In this document: piece after piece, positions 23,733-32,240 of the stretch | Numbering within the stretch: the stretch's first letter is position 1 | Layout of the letters: each line of letters starts with the position of its first letter | Assembly (NCBI RefSeq): GCF_028288225.1 | Contig: NZ_JAQBOC010000088.1 | Coordinates: forward strand, 1-64,000 | DNA length: 64,000 nucleotides | Direction of reading: 5' to 3' | DNA from: Mucilaginibacter sp. | GTDB taxonomy: Bacteria; Bacteroidota; Bacteroidia; Sphingobacteriales; Sphingobacteriaceae | Position numbers and translations under genes: made by a program | Notes under the pieces: model-generated | Seen by the model: the letters and a program-made list of their open reading frames with translations, nothing else | Databases searched by the model: none | Told to the model about the DNA's origin: nothing

Positions 23733-25253
23733 TTATTTTCTATTTAAAGCCTCATAATATTGTTTTGTGATATCATGAAAAATCCCCGACAGCTTTTCAC
23801 ACTTGCCGTTATAAAATTCCGGATAGCCAATAATCCTGATTCTTTTTAAATTTCCCCTGGCGGTTATCATATCAACTTCAATATCAAATGAGCGTCCTTG
23901 TTTTAAGGCTTCATTAAATACCCTTTTCCCAATTTTACGGCTTTCTCCTTCTTTATAAAACTTAATGGATGTTGTCATATCCGGAACAAAATCTTCCGAC
24001 ACTTCCATTATCTCTTTTAAAACTTTATTCCATACAGCGGTTTTTGTTCTGAAATCCATTGTCCAGGTTCCGATACGGGATATCTCACTTGTTTTACTTA
24101 AAATTTCCGAGGTTTGTTTGTCTTTCTCTTCCCTTAATTTAAACTCAGTAATATCCTCTGTATACACTAATAACCCTCCAATATCACCAGCGCTTTTATA
24201 CCACGGCCTTATATCCCATTTTAACCAACAGGTTGATCCATCGTCCTTTTCAACTAAGGCTTCATCACATGTATTAATATTGCCTTTTAAACAATCCAAA
24301 TACATAGCTTCAGAGTTTAACTTTGTTATAGGTAAAATATCATAAACACTTCTGCCTATCAGGCTGGTATTTTGCAAATTATAATCCAAAATCCACTTTT
24401 GTGAAACTGCTAAAAAACGCATATCCTTATCAAACATAGCAATGGCTATTGGAGCTTGCTCAATAAAAGTTTTATATCTCTCATCATTTTCCGCCTGCAC
24501 ATCACTTATAAGCTCTTTTGTAGATCTTTCTTTTAAATATCTTTGATAACATGCAGAAAAATTTGATGGATTTGAAAAATTAAGCATTACAGCCATCTGG
24601 TTTTTATTGCAGAGCTTTTCACTGATATATTTATCGGCAAATTCCATTTGCAGGTTTCTATAATACAAGAAAATAGTAGTTTTGTATTTTGCTTTAAAAT
24701 CTCTTTTAAGTTTTGATTCAGAAATAAAATGTTTTTTTGCAAGTTTTGCTATACTTGGAAATGCGGTCAGAACGCATGATTTTAAGGTTTCAACTACTTC
24801 TTCAAGTAATTTCGCGTTTAAAAATAAATTACCAGGCACTTTTTGCGGGGTATCATGCAAGCTGTTGGATTGCGTAGTATTCAAAGGGCTTATATCAGCA
24901 ACATGAACATAAAAGCCTTTTACTTCGCTATCTTCAACGTCAGGTATATATGTTGCCCTCGAATTCCTTATTACTCCGGACGGCGTAGATATTAATAGTT
25001 CAAAAACCTGCACCTGGCCATTTAAGGCTCCATTAATATAAGCTAAATTTTTTTCATATAATGTTGGCCCTATAACATCCCTGATGTGCATTTTATTGAT
25101 CATATCATCAGGCGTAATTCCAAACCAATCAATATAGGCTTTATTGGAAAATCTGCAAATAAGATCTTTATCCCAATAGGCCAGTATAGCGTTGGTATGT
25201 TCGGCCACGTCAAAAACTATTTCACTAAATTTAATATTATGATCTGAGGCCAT
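23733..25253 (-). CDS. PAS-AraC-PAS-PAS transcriptional regulator
   Basis: 506 residues. PAS 1 lies at about 1-125 (ILAYWDKDLICRFSNKAYID, then ISTPSGVIRNSRATY). About 145-245 is an AraC-type DNA-binding domain, with the two helix-turn-helix parts at IAKLAKKHFISESKLKRDFK and NQMAVMLNFSNPSNFSACYQ. PAS 2 (about 258-375) has AMFDKDMRFLAVS and the PAC end LLVYTEDITEFK; PAS 3 (about 380-500) ends IFHDITKQYYEA. No histidine kinase, GGDEF or other output domain is present, so the DNA-binding domain between the PAS domains is probably the output. The receiver gene follows downstream. Confidence 0.78.
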   Translation of the reverse strand: MASDHNIKFSEIVFDVAEHTNAILAYWDKDLICRFSNKAYIDWFGITPDDMINKMHIRDVIGPTLYEKNLAYINGALNGQVQVFELLISTPSGVIRNSRATYIPDVEDSEVKGFYVHVADISPLNTTQSNSLHDTPQKVPGNLFLNAKLLEEVVETLKSCVLTAFPSIAKLAKKHFISESKLKRDFKAKYKTTIFLYYRNLQMEFADKYISEKLCNKNQMAVMLNFSNPSNFSACYQRYLKERSTKELISDVQAENDERYKTFIEQAPIAIAMFDKDMRFLAVSQKWILDYNLQNTSLIGRSVYDILPITKLNSEAMYLDCLKGNINTCDEALVEKDDGSTCWLKWDIRPWYKSAGDIGGLLVYTEDITEFKLREEKDKQTSEILSKTSEISRIGTWTMDFRTKTAVWNKVLKEIMEVSEDFVPDMTTSIKFYKEGESRKIGKRVFNEALKQGRSFDIEVDMITARGNLKRIRIIGYPEFYNGKCEKLSGIFHDITKQYYEALNRK

Positions 25254-25285
25254 AAAATTTCTCCGTTTAGTTTAACGCAATAGTT

Positions 25286-25418
25286 ATTGATGGATTGATG
25301 GATTGATAGACATAATCCTTTAGGGAGGATATTAATGTTTATCATAAAATTATCGCACAATTTAAAAATGCAAATAAATAATTAAATAAACTACACTTTT
25401 ATGATATTAATCATAAAA
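25286..25418. repeat. Short tandem repeat and palindrome between the PAS gene and the EPS locus
   Basis: Three tandem copies of an 8-base unit (ATTGATGG, ATTGATGG, ATTGATAG) occupy 25286-25309. A 9-bp palindrome, TTTTATGAT (25397-25405) and ATCATAAAA (25410-25418), lies just after the end of the dehydratase gene on the minus strand and may help end the EPS transcript, although it is AT-only. Confidence 0.4.
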
Positions 25419-25439
25419 AAAATTAATAATATCCGTTTT

Positions 25440-27404
25440 TTATACTATCTCTATATCAACCAGATTTAGGTTTAGGTCCAGGTCTAGCCTTTCGAACTTT
25501 GAATTGTTGCTAATAAAGTCTGGCAGGATGGCTTTCATTTTTATTACCATTAAATCAACATTATTGAGCAGGTTAAGTTCCAATAGCTCATTAATAAGGC
25601 TATTAACTTCGGGATAACAATTGGGTATTGTTTTCGAAATTTTAATGTCTTTATTATAAGTAGGGATCACTTCCTCCTCTTCATTCAGCAACTCTTCGTA
25701 TAGCTTTTCTCCCGGCCTTAAACCTGTAAATACAATTTTTATATCTTTACCAGGTATTAAGCCTGCTAATTTGATCATGTTAGCGGCCATGTCGACTATT
25801 TTAACAGGCTCACCCATATCAAATAAAAATATTTCTCCTCCCTTGCCCATCACCGCCGCTTCAAGTACAAGTTGCACAGATTCAGGAATTGTCATAAAAT
25901 ACCTGGTAATATCAGGATGTGTTACAGTAACCGGCCCCCCTTTTTCAATTTGGGCTTTAAACCGGGGAATTACTGAACCATTTGATCCAAGTACATTTCC
26001 AAACCTTGTGGTAATAAATTTAGTTTGATTTAAAATATTATTATGCCCGGTATAGTAAAGATTTTTTTCAACTAACATATTATTTAGTGACTGAATGTAC
26101 ATCTCTGCAATACGTTTGGAAGCGCCCATAATATTGGTAGGCCTAACGGCTTTATCGGTAGAGATCATTATAAATTTTTCAACACCAAACTCAAGAGAAA
26201 TATCAGCCAGGTTTTTTGTTCCCCAAACATTGGTTAATATAGCCTCGGTTGGATTGTTTTCCATCATTGGTACATGCTTATAGGCTGCAGCATGAAACAC
26301 TATTTGGGGTTTGTATTGATCATATAAAGTTCTTATCCGATTAGCATTCTGAATATCAGCAATAAATATCCTGGTTTTGTTTGTACTAAACCCGTCTTCT
26401 ATCTCCAACTGCATTTCGTGCAACGGTGTTTCGGCCTGGTCACATAAAACTATATATTCCGGATTATAGCTTAGTAATTGCCTCACCAGTTCAGAACCAA
26501 TAGAACCCGCTGCTCCGGTAACTAAAATTCTTTTACCGACAATGTTATTAAGAATATGTTCCTTGCATAAGTTAATGGGTTTGCGCTCCAGTAAGTCTTC
26601 AATTTTCAAGTCTTTAAATTGTTTAATATTTGGCTGCCCGTTAATCCACTGGTTTGAAGGAGGAACCGTTATCACTTTAATGCCCAGTTCGATGCATTTT
26701 TCTACGGCCTGTTTTTTTCCATCAATTTTAATATCTTCGGATGTAATAAGCAAAGTTGTAATAAAATATTTGCGCTTTAAACTCTCTATTGCTTTTATAG
26801 GGTATACCTGTGTTTGCTGAAGGCACTTATAAACCCTGTCTGTGCCGGTATCAATAAAACCCTGAACGTTTAAACTGTAGCCTTTTTGAGTCTCAAGCGT
26901 ATTTTTAATTAATATTGATGCATTGCCTGATCCATAGATCAAAACATTTTCTTTTTCCATTTTATGTCCGGGCTCCTCCAGATATTTAAAAATATCTTTT
27001 ATAATTATGCGCATACCCATTAATAATGATGAGGATATAAAAAAGTTTATTAATAAAACCTCCCCAAGCCCCTTTAAATCAATTTTAAGATAAGGCGCAA
27101 ATAATATATGATACAATAGCACGAATACAATATTGCTTACCAACAGTGCCACTAAAATCCGCAGCATATCCCTGGTGTTAGAATGCCTTACTATATGCGT
27201 GTGAATGCGCAATAGCAAAAATATTACCACAGCATTACTGCAATAAAATAACATATAATAAATATGGCCTTGTTTTGTATTAAGGTTTTCTTTTAGAAAA
27301 AAAGATAAATAAATAGAAAATAATACAATCATCAGGTCAATTGAAAGTACCACCCACCTTGAATGGAATTTCTCCTGGAATAATAAATTTCTGAGATAAA
27401 TCAT
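25440..27404 (-). CDS. CapD/PglF/FlaA1-like nucleotide-sugar 4,6-dehydratase/epimerase, membrane-anchored
   Basis: 654 residues. Four TM helices (about 15-140) precede a CoA/Rossmann-like region (ENVLIYGSGNASI) and the C-terminal SDR domain with GAAGSIGSE (297-305) and STDKAVRPTNIMGASKR (415-431). Met427 replaces the SDR Tyr, as is standard in the large PglF/WbpM-type enzymes, with Lys431 retained. These form UDP-2-acetamido-2,6-dideoxy-xylo-hexos-4-ulose from UDP-GlcNAc. This fits the 4-aminotransferase and PglC-like phosphoglycosyltransferase in the same cluster. It is the last gene of the EPS locus on this strand. Confidence 0.92.
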   Translation of the reverse strand: MIYLRNLLFQEKFHSRWVVLSIDLMIVLFSIYLSFFLKENLNTKQGHIYYMLFYCSNAVVIFLLLRIHTHIVRHSNTRDMLRILVALLVSNIVFVLLYHILFAPYLKIDLKGLGEVLLINFFISSSLLMGMRIIIKDIFKYLEEPGHKMEKENVLIYGSGNASILIKNTLETQKGYSLNVQGFIDTGTDRVYKCLQQTQVYPIKAIESLKRKYFITTLLITSEDIKIDGKKQAVEKCIELGIKVITVPPSNQWINGQPNIKQFKDLKIEDLLERKPINLCKEHILNNIVGKRILVTGAAGSIGSELVRQLLSYNPEYIVLCDQAETPLHEMQLEIEDGFSTNKTRIFIADIQNANRIRTLYDQYKPQIVFHAAAYKHVPMMENNPTEAILTNVWGTKNLADISLEFGVEKFIMISTDKAVRPTNIMGASKRIAEMYIQSLNNMLVEKNLYYTGHNNILNQTKFITTRFGNVLGSNGSVIPRFKAQIEKGGPVTVTHPDITRYFMTIPESVQLVLEAAVMGKGGEIFLFDMGEPVKIVDMAANMIKLAGLIPGKDIKIVFTGLRPGEKLYEELLNEEEEVIPTYNKDIKISKTIPNCYPEVNSLINELLELNLLNNVDLMVIKMKAILPDFISNNSKFERLDLDLNLNLVDIEIV

Positions 27405-27421
27405 AAAATTAAGGATTAAAA

Positions 27422-28447
27422 TCAGGCATACCTGTATAATGGAAAAAAATCTATTTCGGCATTTTCATCAATACCTTTTTCATCAAGAAGTTGTTTATAA
27501 ATGGCAGGATTGGCTATAAATCGCCAGGTATTAAAATCTAAACACTGAGTTGAAAAGGATGCTTTCCAGTCAAAAAGCCTGTCGTGCTTAAAACCCAGCC
27601 CGCCGCCCAGGTTAAAGTATTTCATCCCCATTTTTCTTCCTATCCGGGTAATTTCATCAACCAAAAACTTTGTTGGGCTTTTGTGAAGGTATTCTGCTTT
27701 TGTACCTACCAGGTGAGCCTGGATTATGCCATTTGTAAAAGTAATTATAGTGCTTGACATAACTGTGTCACCATTATATACCATAATTATGCGGGCATCA
27801 TACTCATCAGTATTTAATATTTTATTAAAATATTCTTCATTAAACAAGTAATAGTCCGTTGCGCCAACACGTCGCATAGTTTCAGTATAAATTTTCACAA
27901 ATGTAGCTACGGCACATGGCCCATTTTCTTCCTTTACATGGTAGCCCATTTTCCAGGCATGTTTTATAGCATCCATAGTAGACTGGGTATATTGTTTACG
28001 TTGGTCTTCAATACTTACCGATAGATCAATGATAACTGTTTTTCCATTTTCATGCACTCCGCCAAACTTATCAAGCAGTACTTGTTGCTTATAAAAGGGA
28101 TGCATCCGGGCAAATACCGAAACATAGTTTTCTTTTAAAAGGAACCTGGTGAAAGCAGTTTTAAACTTATCAATAAATGCTTCATCAACTTTTTCCATAA
28201 TTTTGTTTGAAATTGGCCCCGAAAACCCATAAACGCAGGTAAGATCATGGTAGGTTGACCCTGGGATATCTCTTTGCAGCAGAGGGAAAGCTATATAATC
28301 GTCATCTTCTTCATAAACAAATAAAATTGGAATATCTGATGTTTCAAGTGAATGAAAATGCCATGTATGATAAAAGTCATATTCGGCTGCATTCCTAACA
28401 TAATACCTCCATTCCTGCCTATTGTGAATAGTTAGTTTTTTTGTCAT
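27422..28447 (-). CDS. FemAB/GNAT-fold acyltransferase (peptidoglycan or sugar-linked)
   Basis: 341 residues. The C-terminal half has the FemAB-type GNAT pattern: QSTMDAIKHAWKMGY-like helix, TETMRRVGATDYYLFNEEYF, GTKAEYLHKSPTKFLVDEIT and YFNLGGGLGFKHDRLFDWKA. Proteins of this kind, often called lipid II:glycine glycyltransferase-like, transfer amino acids or acyl groups from aminoacyl-tRNA or acyl-CoA. In EPS clusters they probably modify amino sugars. The gene follows the dehydratase by 17 bases and precedes a GNAT gene by 26 bases. Confidence 0.82.
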   Translation of the reverse strand: MTKKLTIHNRQEWRYYVRNAAEYDFYHTWHFHSLETSDIPILFVYEEDDDYIAFPLLQRDIPGSTYHDLTCVYGFSGPISNKIMEKVDEAFIDKFKTAFTRFLLKENYVSVFARMHPFYKQQVLLDKFGGVHENGKTVIIDLSVSIEDQRKQYTQSTMDAIKHAWKMGYHVKEENGPCAVATFVKIYTETMRRVGATDYYLFNEEYFNKILNTDEYDARIIMVYNGDTVMSSTIITFTNGIIQAHLVGTKAEYLHKSPTKFLVDEITRIGRKMGMKYFNLGGGLGFKHDRLFDWKASFSTQCLDFNTWRFIANPAIYKQLLDEKGIDENAEIDFFPLYRYA

Positions 28448-28473
28448 AAATTTCAGGTATTGTTTGCTTACAA

Positions 28474-28980
28474 TCAGTTGTTTGATTTTTCTAAGGCAAA
28501 GAACTTATTTTTTGAAATACTCATGCAAATAAGGTCATTTTCTTTCCCAGTAATTACAAACCCAGCCTTTTCATAAATTGACAATGCAGAAATATTTGCA
28601 GGGTGTACCTTTAAATAAATGCGGTCCAGTTGTAAATCCCTAAAACCATAGCTTATCATTTGTACAGTTGCCTGGTAACCTATGCCTTTGCCCCAAAAAA
28701 GCTTGTTTCCTATAAAAAGGTGTAATTCAGCACAACCATCTTTAATATCTAATAATTGCACATTACCTATATATGTATTCAATTCTTTAACACAAATTGC
28801 AAACCTGGCCTGGTTGGGTTTAGCAAGTTGTTCTTTAAGCCATGCAGTTTCGGCTTCAGGGCTGATAAAGTGTGTTGGTTTAAACCCTGTATAAATCCAC
28901 ACCTTAGGATCATTGCGCCATGAATAAGAAATTAGAGCATCTTCTACGACTAATGGCCGAATATATATTGATATAATCAT
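28474..28980 (-). CDS. GNAT N-acetyltransferase (RimJ/RimL-like)
   Basis: 168 residues. The start YIRPLVVEDALISYSWRNDP and the GNAT motif A (LFWGKGIGYQATVQMISYGF) are clear, followed by LKVHPANISALSIYEKAGFV. It uses acetyl-CoA to acetylate an amine, possibly an amino sugar made in this cluster. The start overlaps the preceding aminotransferase-like gene by four bases, so they are translationally coupled. Confidence 0.88.
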   Translation of the reverse strand: MIISIYIRPLVVEDALISYSWRNDPKVWIYTGFKPTHFISPEAETAWLKEQLAKPNQARFAICVKELNTYIGNVQLLDIKDGCAELHLFIGNKLFWGKGIGYQATVQMISYGFRDLQLDRIYLKVHPANISALSIYEKAGFVITGKENDLICMSISKNKFFALEKSNN

Positions 28981-29948
28981 ACAAAATGTCTTAAAATGTT
29001 TAACATATGGAACATGTCCTGAAGGCTATACCGCTGATCAATAGGAAATGGTACCAGGCACCGTGCAAGGTAATTCTCATACATCCCTTTTTTAGTCCAT
29101 TTAAACACATTGGGCCAATAGGTGGCAACAAAAATTTTTTTCTGTATTAAATGAACCTTCAGGTGGCTGTCGTTACTTAAAAAGGGGTAAACCATTGGAG
29201 CGCAATTTTTGGGCACGTTAAATTTTAAAAGATTAAATTCTGCTAAATGCTTATGCAAAAAATTAAAATTCCGCTCTCTTTTACCAGCGCATTCATCATA
29301 ATTAATACTTGAAAGAATTCTTTGGGTTAACTTAGACATTGACCTGATCTCATTATTTTCCAGATCTTTATTATTTGTCTGATAATCCTGGTAACCACCT
29401 TCTACCCCAAATTCAATACTTTTAATAAGGTGAGAAAACCGGTTAACTGAAATATCTACCGGCAATTTTTTGGGTAATTTTTTTTTTATTTGGAGATAAG
29501 CGCCGTCTGAAACGCCAAAAAACTTACGACAAGAGTAAAACGTATCAACGCCGGGTAAGGGCTCAGAAAAAAAAGCCTGCGAATTATCAATTATAAGGTT
29601 TTTAATCTGATTACTTAGTTCTATTACTTTTTCTTGTTTAATTCCAAAATAATTAGTGTACAGAAACCCGGCGTACTGCTCAATTTCAAAATTAATTATG
29701 GGGTCAAATTTTTCATCGATCGAATAAAACTGATGCTTTATTTCAAGTTTTTTTATCGGTTCCAATAAAGCATCACAAGTGAAATAAGGTATATAAATTT
29801 TGGAATACCTTTTTTGTTTCAGAATATATTCCAAAGCATTACGCCCAGTGTTTAATTGAATGAGATTAGGATAGTACTCGTTTCCAGTTGGCAGTTCAAG
29901 CTCTAAATAACCACCAATAGGTTTTAAAGCAGCGTTATTTTTTTGCAT
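28977..29948 (-). CDS. DegT/DnrJ/EryC1/StrS-like PLP protein
   Basis: 323 residues. LNTGRNALEYILKQKRYSKI and YIPYFTCDALLEPIKKLEIK are the typical start of DegT aminotransferases, IIDNSQAFF holds the PLP-binding Asp, and FYSCRKFFGVSDGAYL carries the Lys position. It is shorter than the usual 370-400 residues, and it lacks the ETC-terminal stretch of typical family members. It may be an aminotransferase of an unusual branch or an inactive relative. It overlaps the GNAT gene by four bases and follows the phytanoyl-dioxygenase gene by 33 bases. Confidence 0.7.
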   Translation of the reverse strand: MQKNNAALKPIGGYLELELPTGNEYYPNLIQLNTGRNALEYILKQKRYSKIYIPYFTCDALLEPIKKLEIKHQFYSIDEKFDPIINFEIEQYAGFLYTNYFGIKQEKVIELSNQIKNLIIDNSQAFFSEPLPGVDTFYSCRKFFGVSDGAYLQIKKKLPKKLPVDISVNRFSHLIKSIEFGVEGGYQDYQTNNKDLENNEIRSMSKLTQRILSSINYDECAGKRERNFNFLHKHLAEFNLLKFNVPKNCAPMVYPFLSNDSHLKVHLIQKKIFVATYWPNVFKWTKKGMYENYLARCLVPFPIDQRYSLQDMFHMLNILRHFV

Positions 29949-29981
29949 AGCGATAGTTGAAGCTGATAAATTAAAAGTCTG

Positions 29982-30785
29982 TTAACCTTGATCGCGTTGA
30001 TACATTCGCAAATGCGGGGGTTGATAATATTCATCCAGGTTTGCGGGGATGCGTGCATTATAACCTATTACCTGTTTTAACTCCGGGCTTAAGCCGGCTA
30101 CAAAATCGTATCCCAAAAACCGTGAATAATCCATTTGTTGTTTAAAAAACGGACGGCTATATCCCAAAGTTAAGGCCCTTCGTGGTTCTGAAGTATAGTT
30201 TACACCCGCTGCATGCCAAATATTTGAATCAAAAAGAATTATACTGCCTTTAGGTACAATTGCCCGCTCTGCATCATGGTAAAAGAAAGTTTCATCGGGC
30301 TTATGTGAGGTTTTATGTGAGCCCGAAAGAAAATAGGTTGCCCCATTTTGATCAGTGAAATCATCCAGTGTAACAATCATCTGAATCAACAATTTGGCAT
30401 CGCTCATATAGGTCCGGACATCTCTATGCGGGTTGCTTACATAGGTACCCTCGTCTTTACCGCGTATAATAGCATTAATACCATTAAGTATATAATTTCC
30501 TCCTAAAAAATAGGTTATTTCGTCATGGCAATACATTTTTTCGAGAAACGGAATACTGAAGTTATTACGATCTAATAAATGGTGAAGGGTACCATCCATG
30601 TTTTCACTGATACCATTTTTTTCCTGGATGCTTCTCCTATATTTATAACCGCTTTCCAAATCATTATTTATTCTTTCAATAAAGTCTGGTTCAACAGCAT
30701 TTTTATAAACAATCCATCCATAATCCCGTATATAAGTTTTGAAATTATTTAATGTCCTTTCAGAATAGCCAAATTGAGTTTCCAT
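29982..30785 (-). CDS. Phytanoyl-CoA dioxygenase (PhyH)-family 2OG/Fe(II) oxygenase
   Basis: 267 residues. NPHRDVRT supplies the HxD iron-binding pair and IWHAAGVNYTSEPRRAL the distal His and 2-oxoglutarate-binding Arg, in the normal PhyH order. Such oxygenases hydroxylate small organic substrates. In this cluster it could hydroxylate a sugar or its amino-acyl/acyl substituent, together with the DegT-like, GNAT and FemAB-like proteins encoded on either side. That module logic is inference from gene order. Confidence 0.85.
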   Translation of the reverse strand: METQFGYSERTLNNFKTYIRDYGWIVYKNAVEPDFIERINNDLESGYKYRRSIQEKNGISENMDGTLHHLLDRNNFSIPFLEKMYCHDEITYFLGGNYILNGINAIIRGKDEGTYVSNPHRDVRTYMSDAKLLIQMIVTLDDFTDQNGATYFLSGSHKTSHKPDETFFYHDAERAIVPKGSIILFDSNIWHAAGVNYTSEPRRALTLGYSRPFFKQQMDYSRFLGYDFVAGLSPELKQVIGYNARIPANLDEYYQPPHLRMYQRDQG

Positions 30786-30826
30786 AATGAAAGGGCAGAT
30801 CAGGTATATAATATTATTTACCTGTT

Positions 30827-31969
30827 TTATTTTAATTGCATAATGTTTAACATTTGAGCATTCACCAGGTGAACATCAAATTTTCTCTGTGCAAAGGTTA
30901 GCCCGTTCAATCCGTATTTAATAATATCCTTAGGATTGTTGATGAAAGCTTCCATTTTTAAAATAAGCGCGGGAACGTTTTTCACAGGAATTAAAAAGCC
31001 ATTTGTTTCAGTAGAGGAATCAACAGTTTCTCTGCACCCAACAGAATCACTGGTAATTAAAGCCCTGCCCATAGCCATACTCTCGAGCAAACAACGAGGC
31101 ACGCCCTCTCCATAATATGACGGCAGCACCGTAACTGAGGCTTCTTTTATATACGGCCTTACGTCATCAACTTCACCCAAATAATGGATGGTTTTGCCAA
31201 AGTTTATTTTTTTATATAATTCGGGGCTTATAGCATCAATGTTATTATCATAAGCCCCAATGAGTTTAAATTTTACTTCGGGGTGCTTTAAATGGATGAA
31301 CCGTGCAGCTTCATAATATTCACGGATCCCTTTTGCATTAATTAACCTGGATATCATCAGGAAATTGATATTTTCAGTATTTGGCGGGTTATAGGTATAA
31401 TGTTCCAAATCAACCCCTGAACCATTAACTACGAATGCATTATGTTTATTTGTTAATATTTTTTTATGAAGCAATGTTTGATAATCGTCTTTATTCTGAA
31501 AAATTATTTTCAGCCGCGGACTTTTCGCTAAGCTAAATTTTAGCATCAAACGGGTAATAATACTTACCAGGTCCTTTTTGTCAGTATTGGCGAAATTATA
31601 GCCAAGGCCCGAAAGCATTGGTGTTATTCTTTTAACCCTGCATAATTTTGCGAGTATAGTACCATATATTACTGGTTTAAATGTGTAAGGGAAAAAAATA
31701 TCGGGTTTTAATTCTCTTATTATCTTATATAACTTAAGGATATATTTGACATCCGAAAAAATAGAAACATTACTGCCCTTAAGCCCATTTTCATAAATGC
31801 CAACATTTAAAGAGTTTAACTTTTCGCGAAATTGTAATTGTGTAATAGGTGGTGTAAAAACATATACTTTATGTTTTTTAGCTAACTCTTCTATTAGTTT
31901 ACCTCTAAAATCCATCAAAGATTTTGATGTATCGCAGGCGATTAATATTTTTTGCCCTGTTTTTATCAT
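30827..31969 (-). CDS. Glycosyltransferase family 4
   Basis: 380 residues with a GT-B fold: ILIACDTSKSLMDFRGKLI at the N-terminus, LKPDIFFPYTFKPVI, HNAFVVNGSGVDLEHYTYNP, FLMISRLINAKGIREYYEA and the EX7E-type donor motif around SYYGEGVPRCLLESMAMGRA. It transfers a sugar from a nucleotide-sugar donor to a lipid-linked EPS intermediate. It follows a 271-base gap from the pectate lyase. Confidence 0.88.
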   Translation of the reverse strand: MIKTGQKILIACDTSKSLMDFRGKLIEELAKKHKVYVFTPPITQLQFREKLNSLNVGIYENGLKGSNVSIFSDVKYILKLYKIIRELKPDIFFPYTFKPVIYGTILAKLCRVKRITPMLSGLGYNFANTDKKDLVSIITRLMLKFSLAKSPRLKIIFQNKDDYQTLLHKKILTNKHNAFVVNGSGVDLEHYTYNPPNTENINFLMISRLINAKGIREYYEAARFIHLKHPEVKFKLIGAYDNNIDAISPELYKKINFGKTIHYLGEVDDVRPYIKEASVTVLPSYYGEGVPRCLLESMAMGRALITSDSVGCRETVDSSTETNGFLIPVKNVPALILKMEAFINNPKDIIKYGLNGLTFAQRKFDVHLVNAQMLNIMQLK

Positions 31970-32186
31970 ACCAATAATAAATTAAAATTGTGACAGGCAT
32001 ATGGCGCCCTTCAAGCAGTGTAAATAACGAGATAAGAATTAAAGCAGAAAGGCTGACCTTAAAAGATTGGTACAGGGATAGGCTCAGTTTGTTGAAAAAC
32101 TTTAGCAGTGACTAAAATAGGAATAGGAATGAAATCATTCCTGGCATCAAATAAGTTTATGAACCAAAAACCTTTAGTTCAAAGAT

Positions 32187-32215
32187 AACCTAAACTGCCA
32201 TAAGCAGCTTAGGTT
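32187..32215 (-). terminator. Stem-loop after the pectate-lyase gene
   Basis: AACCTAAACTGC (32187-32198) faces GCAGCTTAGGTT (32204-32215) with one mismatch around CATAA. It lies 25 bases past the stop of the lyase gene on the minus strand. There is no strong U-tract, so it could also be a stability element. Confidence 0.4.
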
Positions 32216-32240
32216 ATAAAATAAAGGGTTAAATGAAAAA

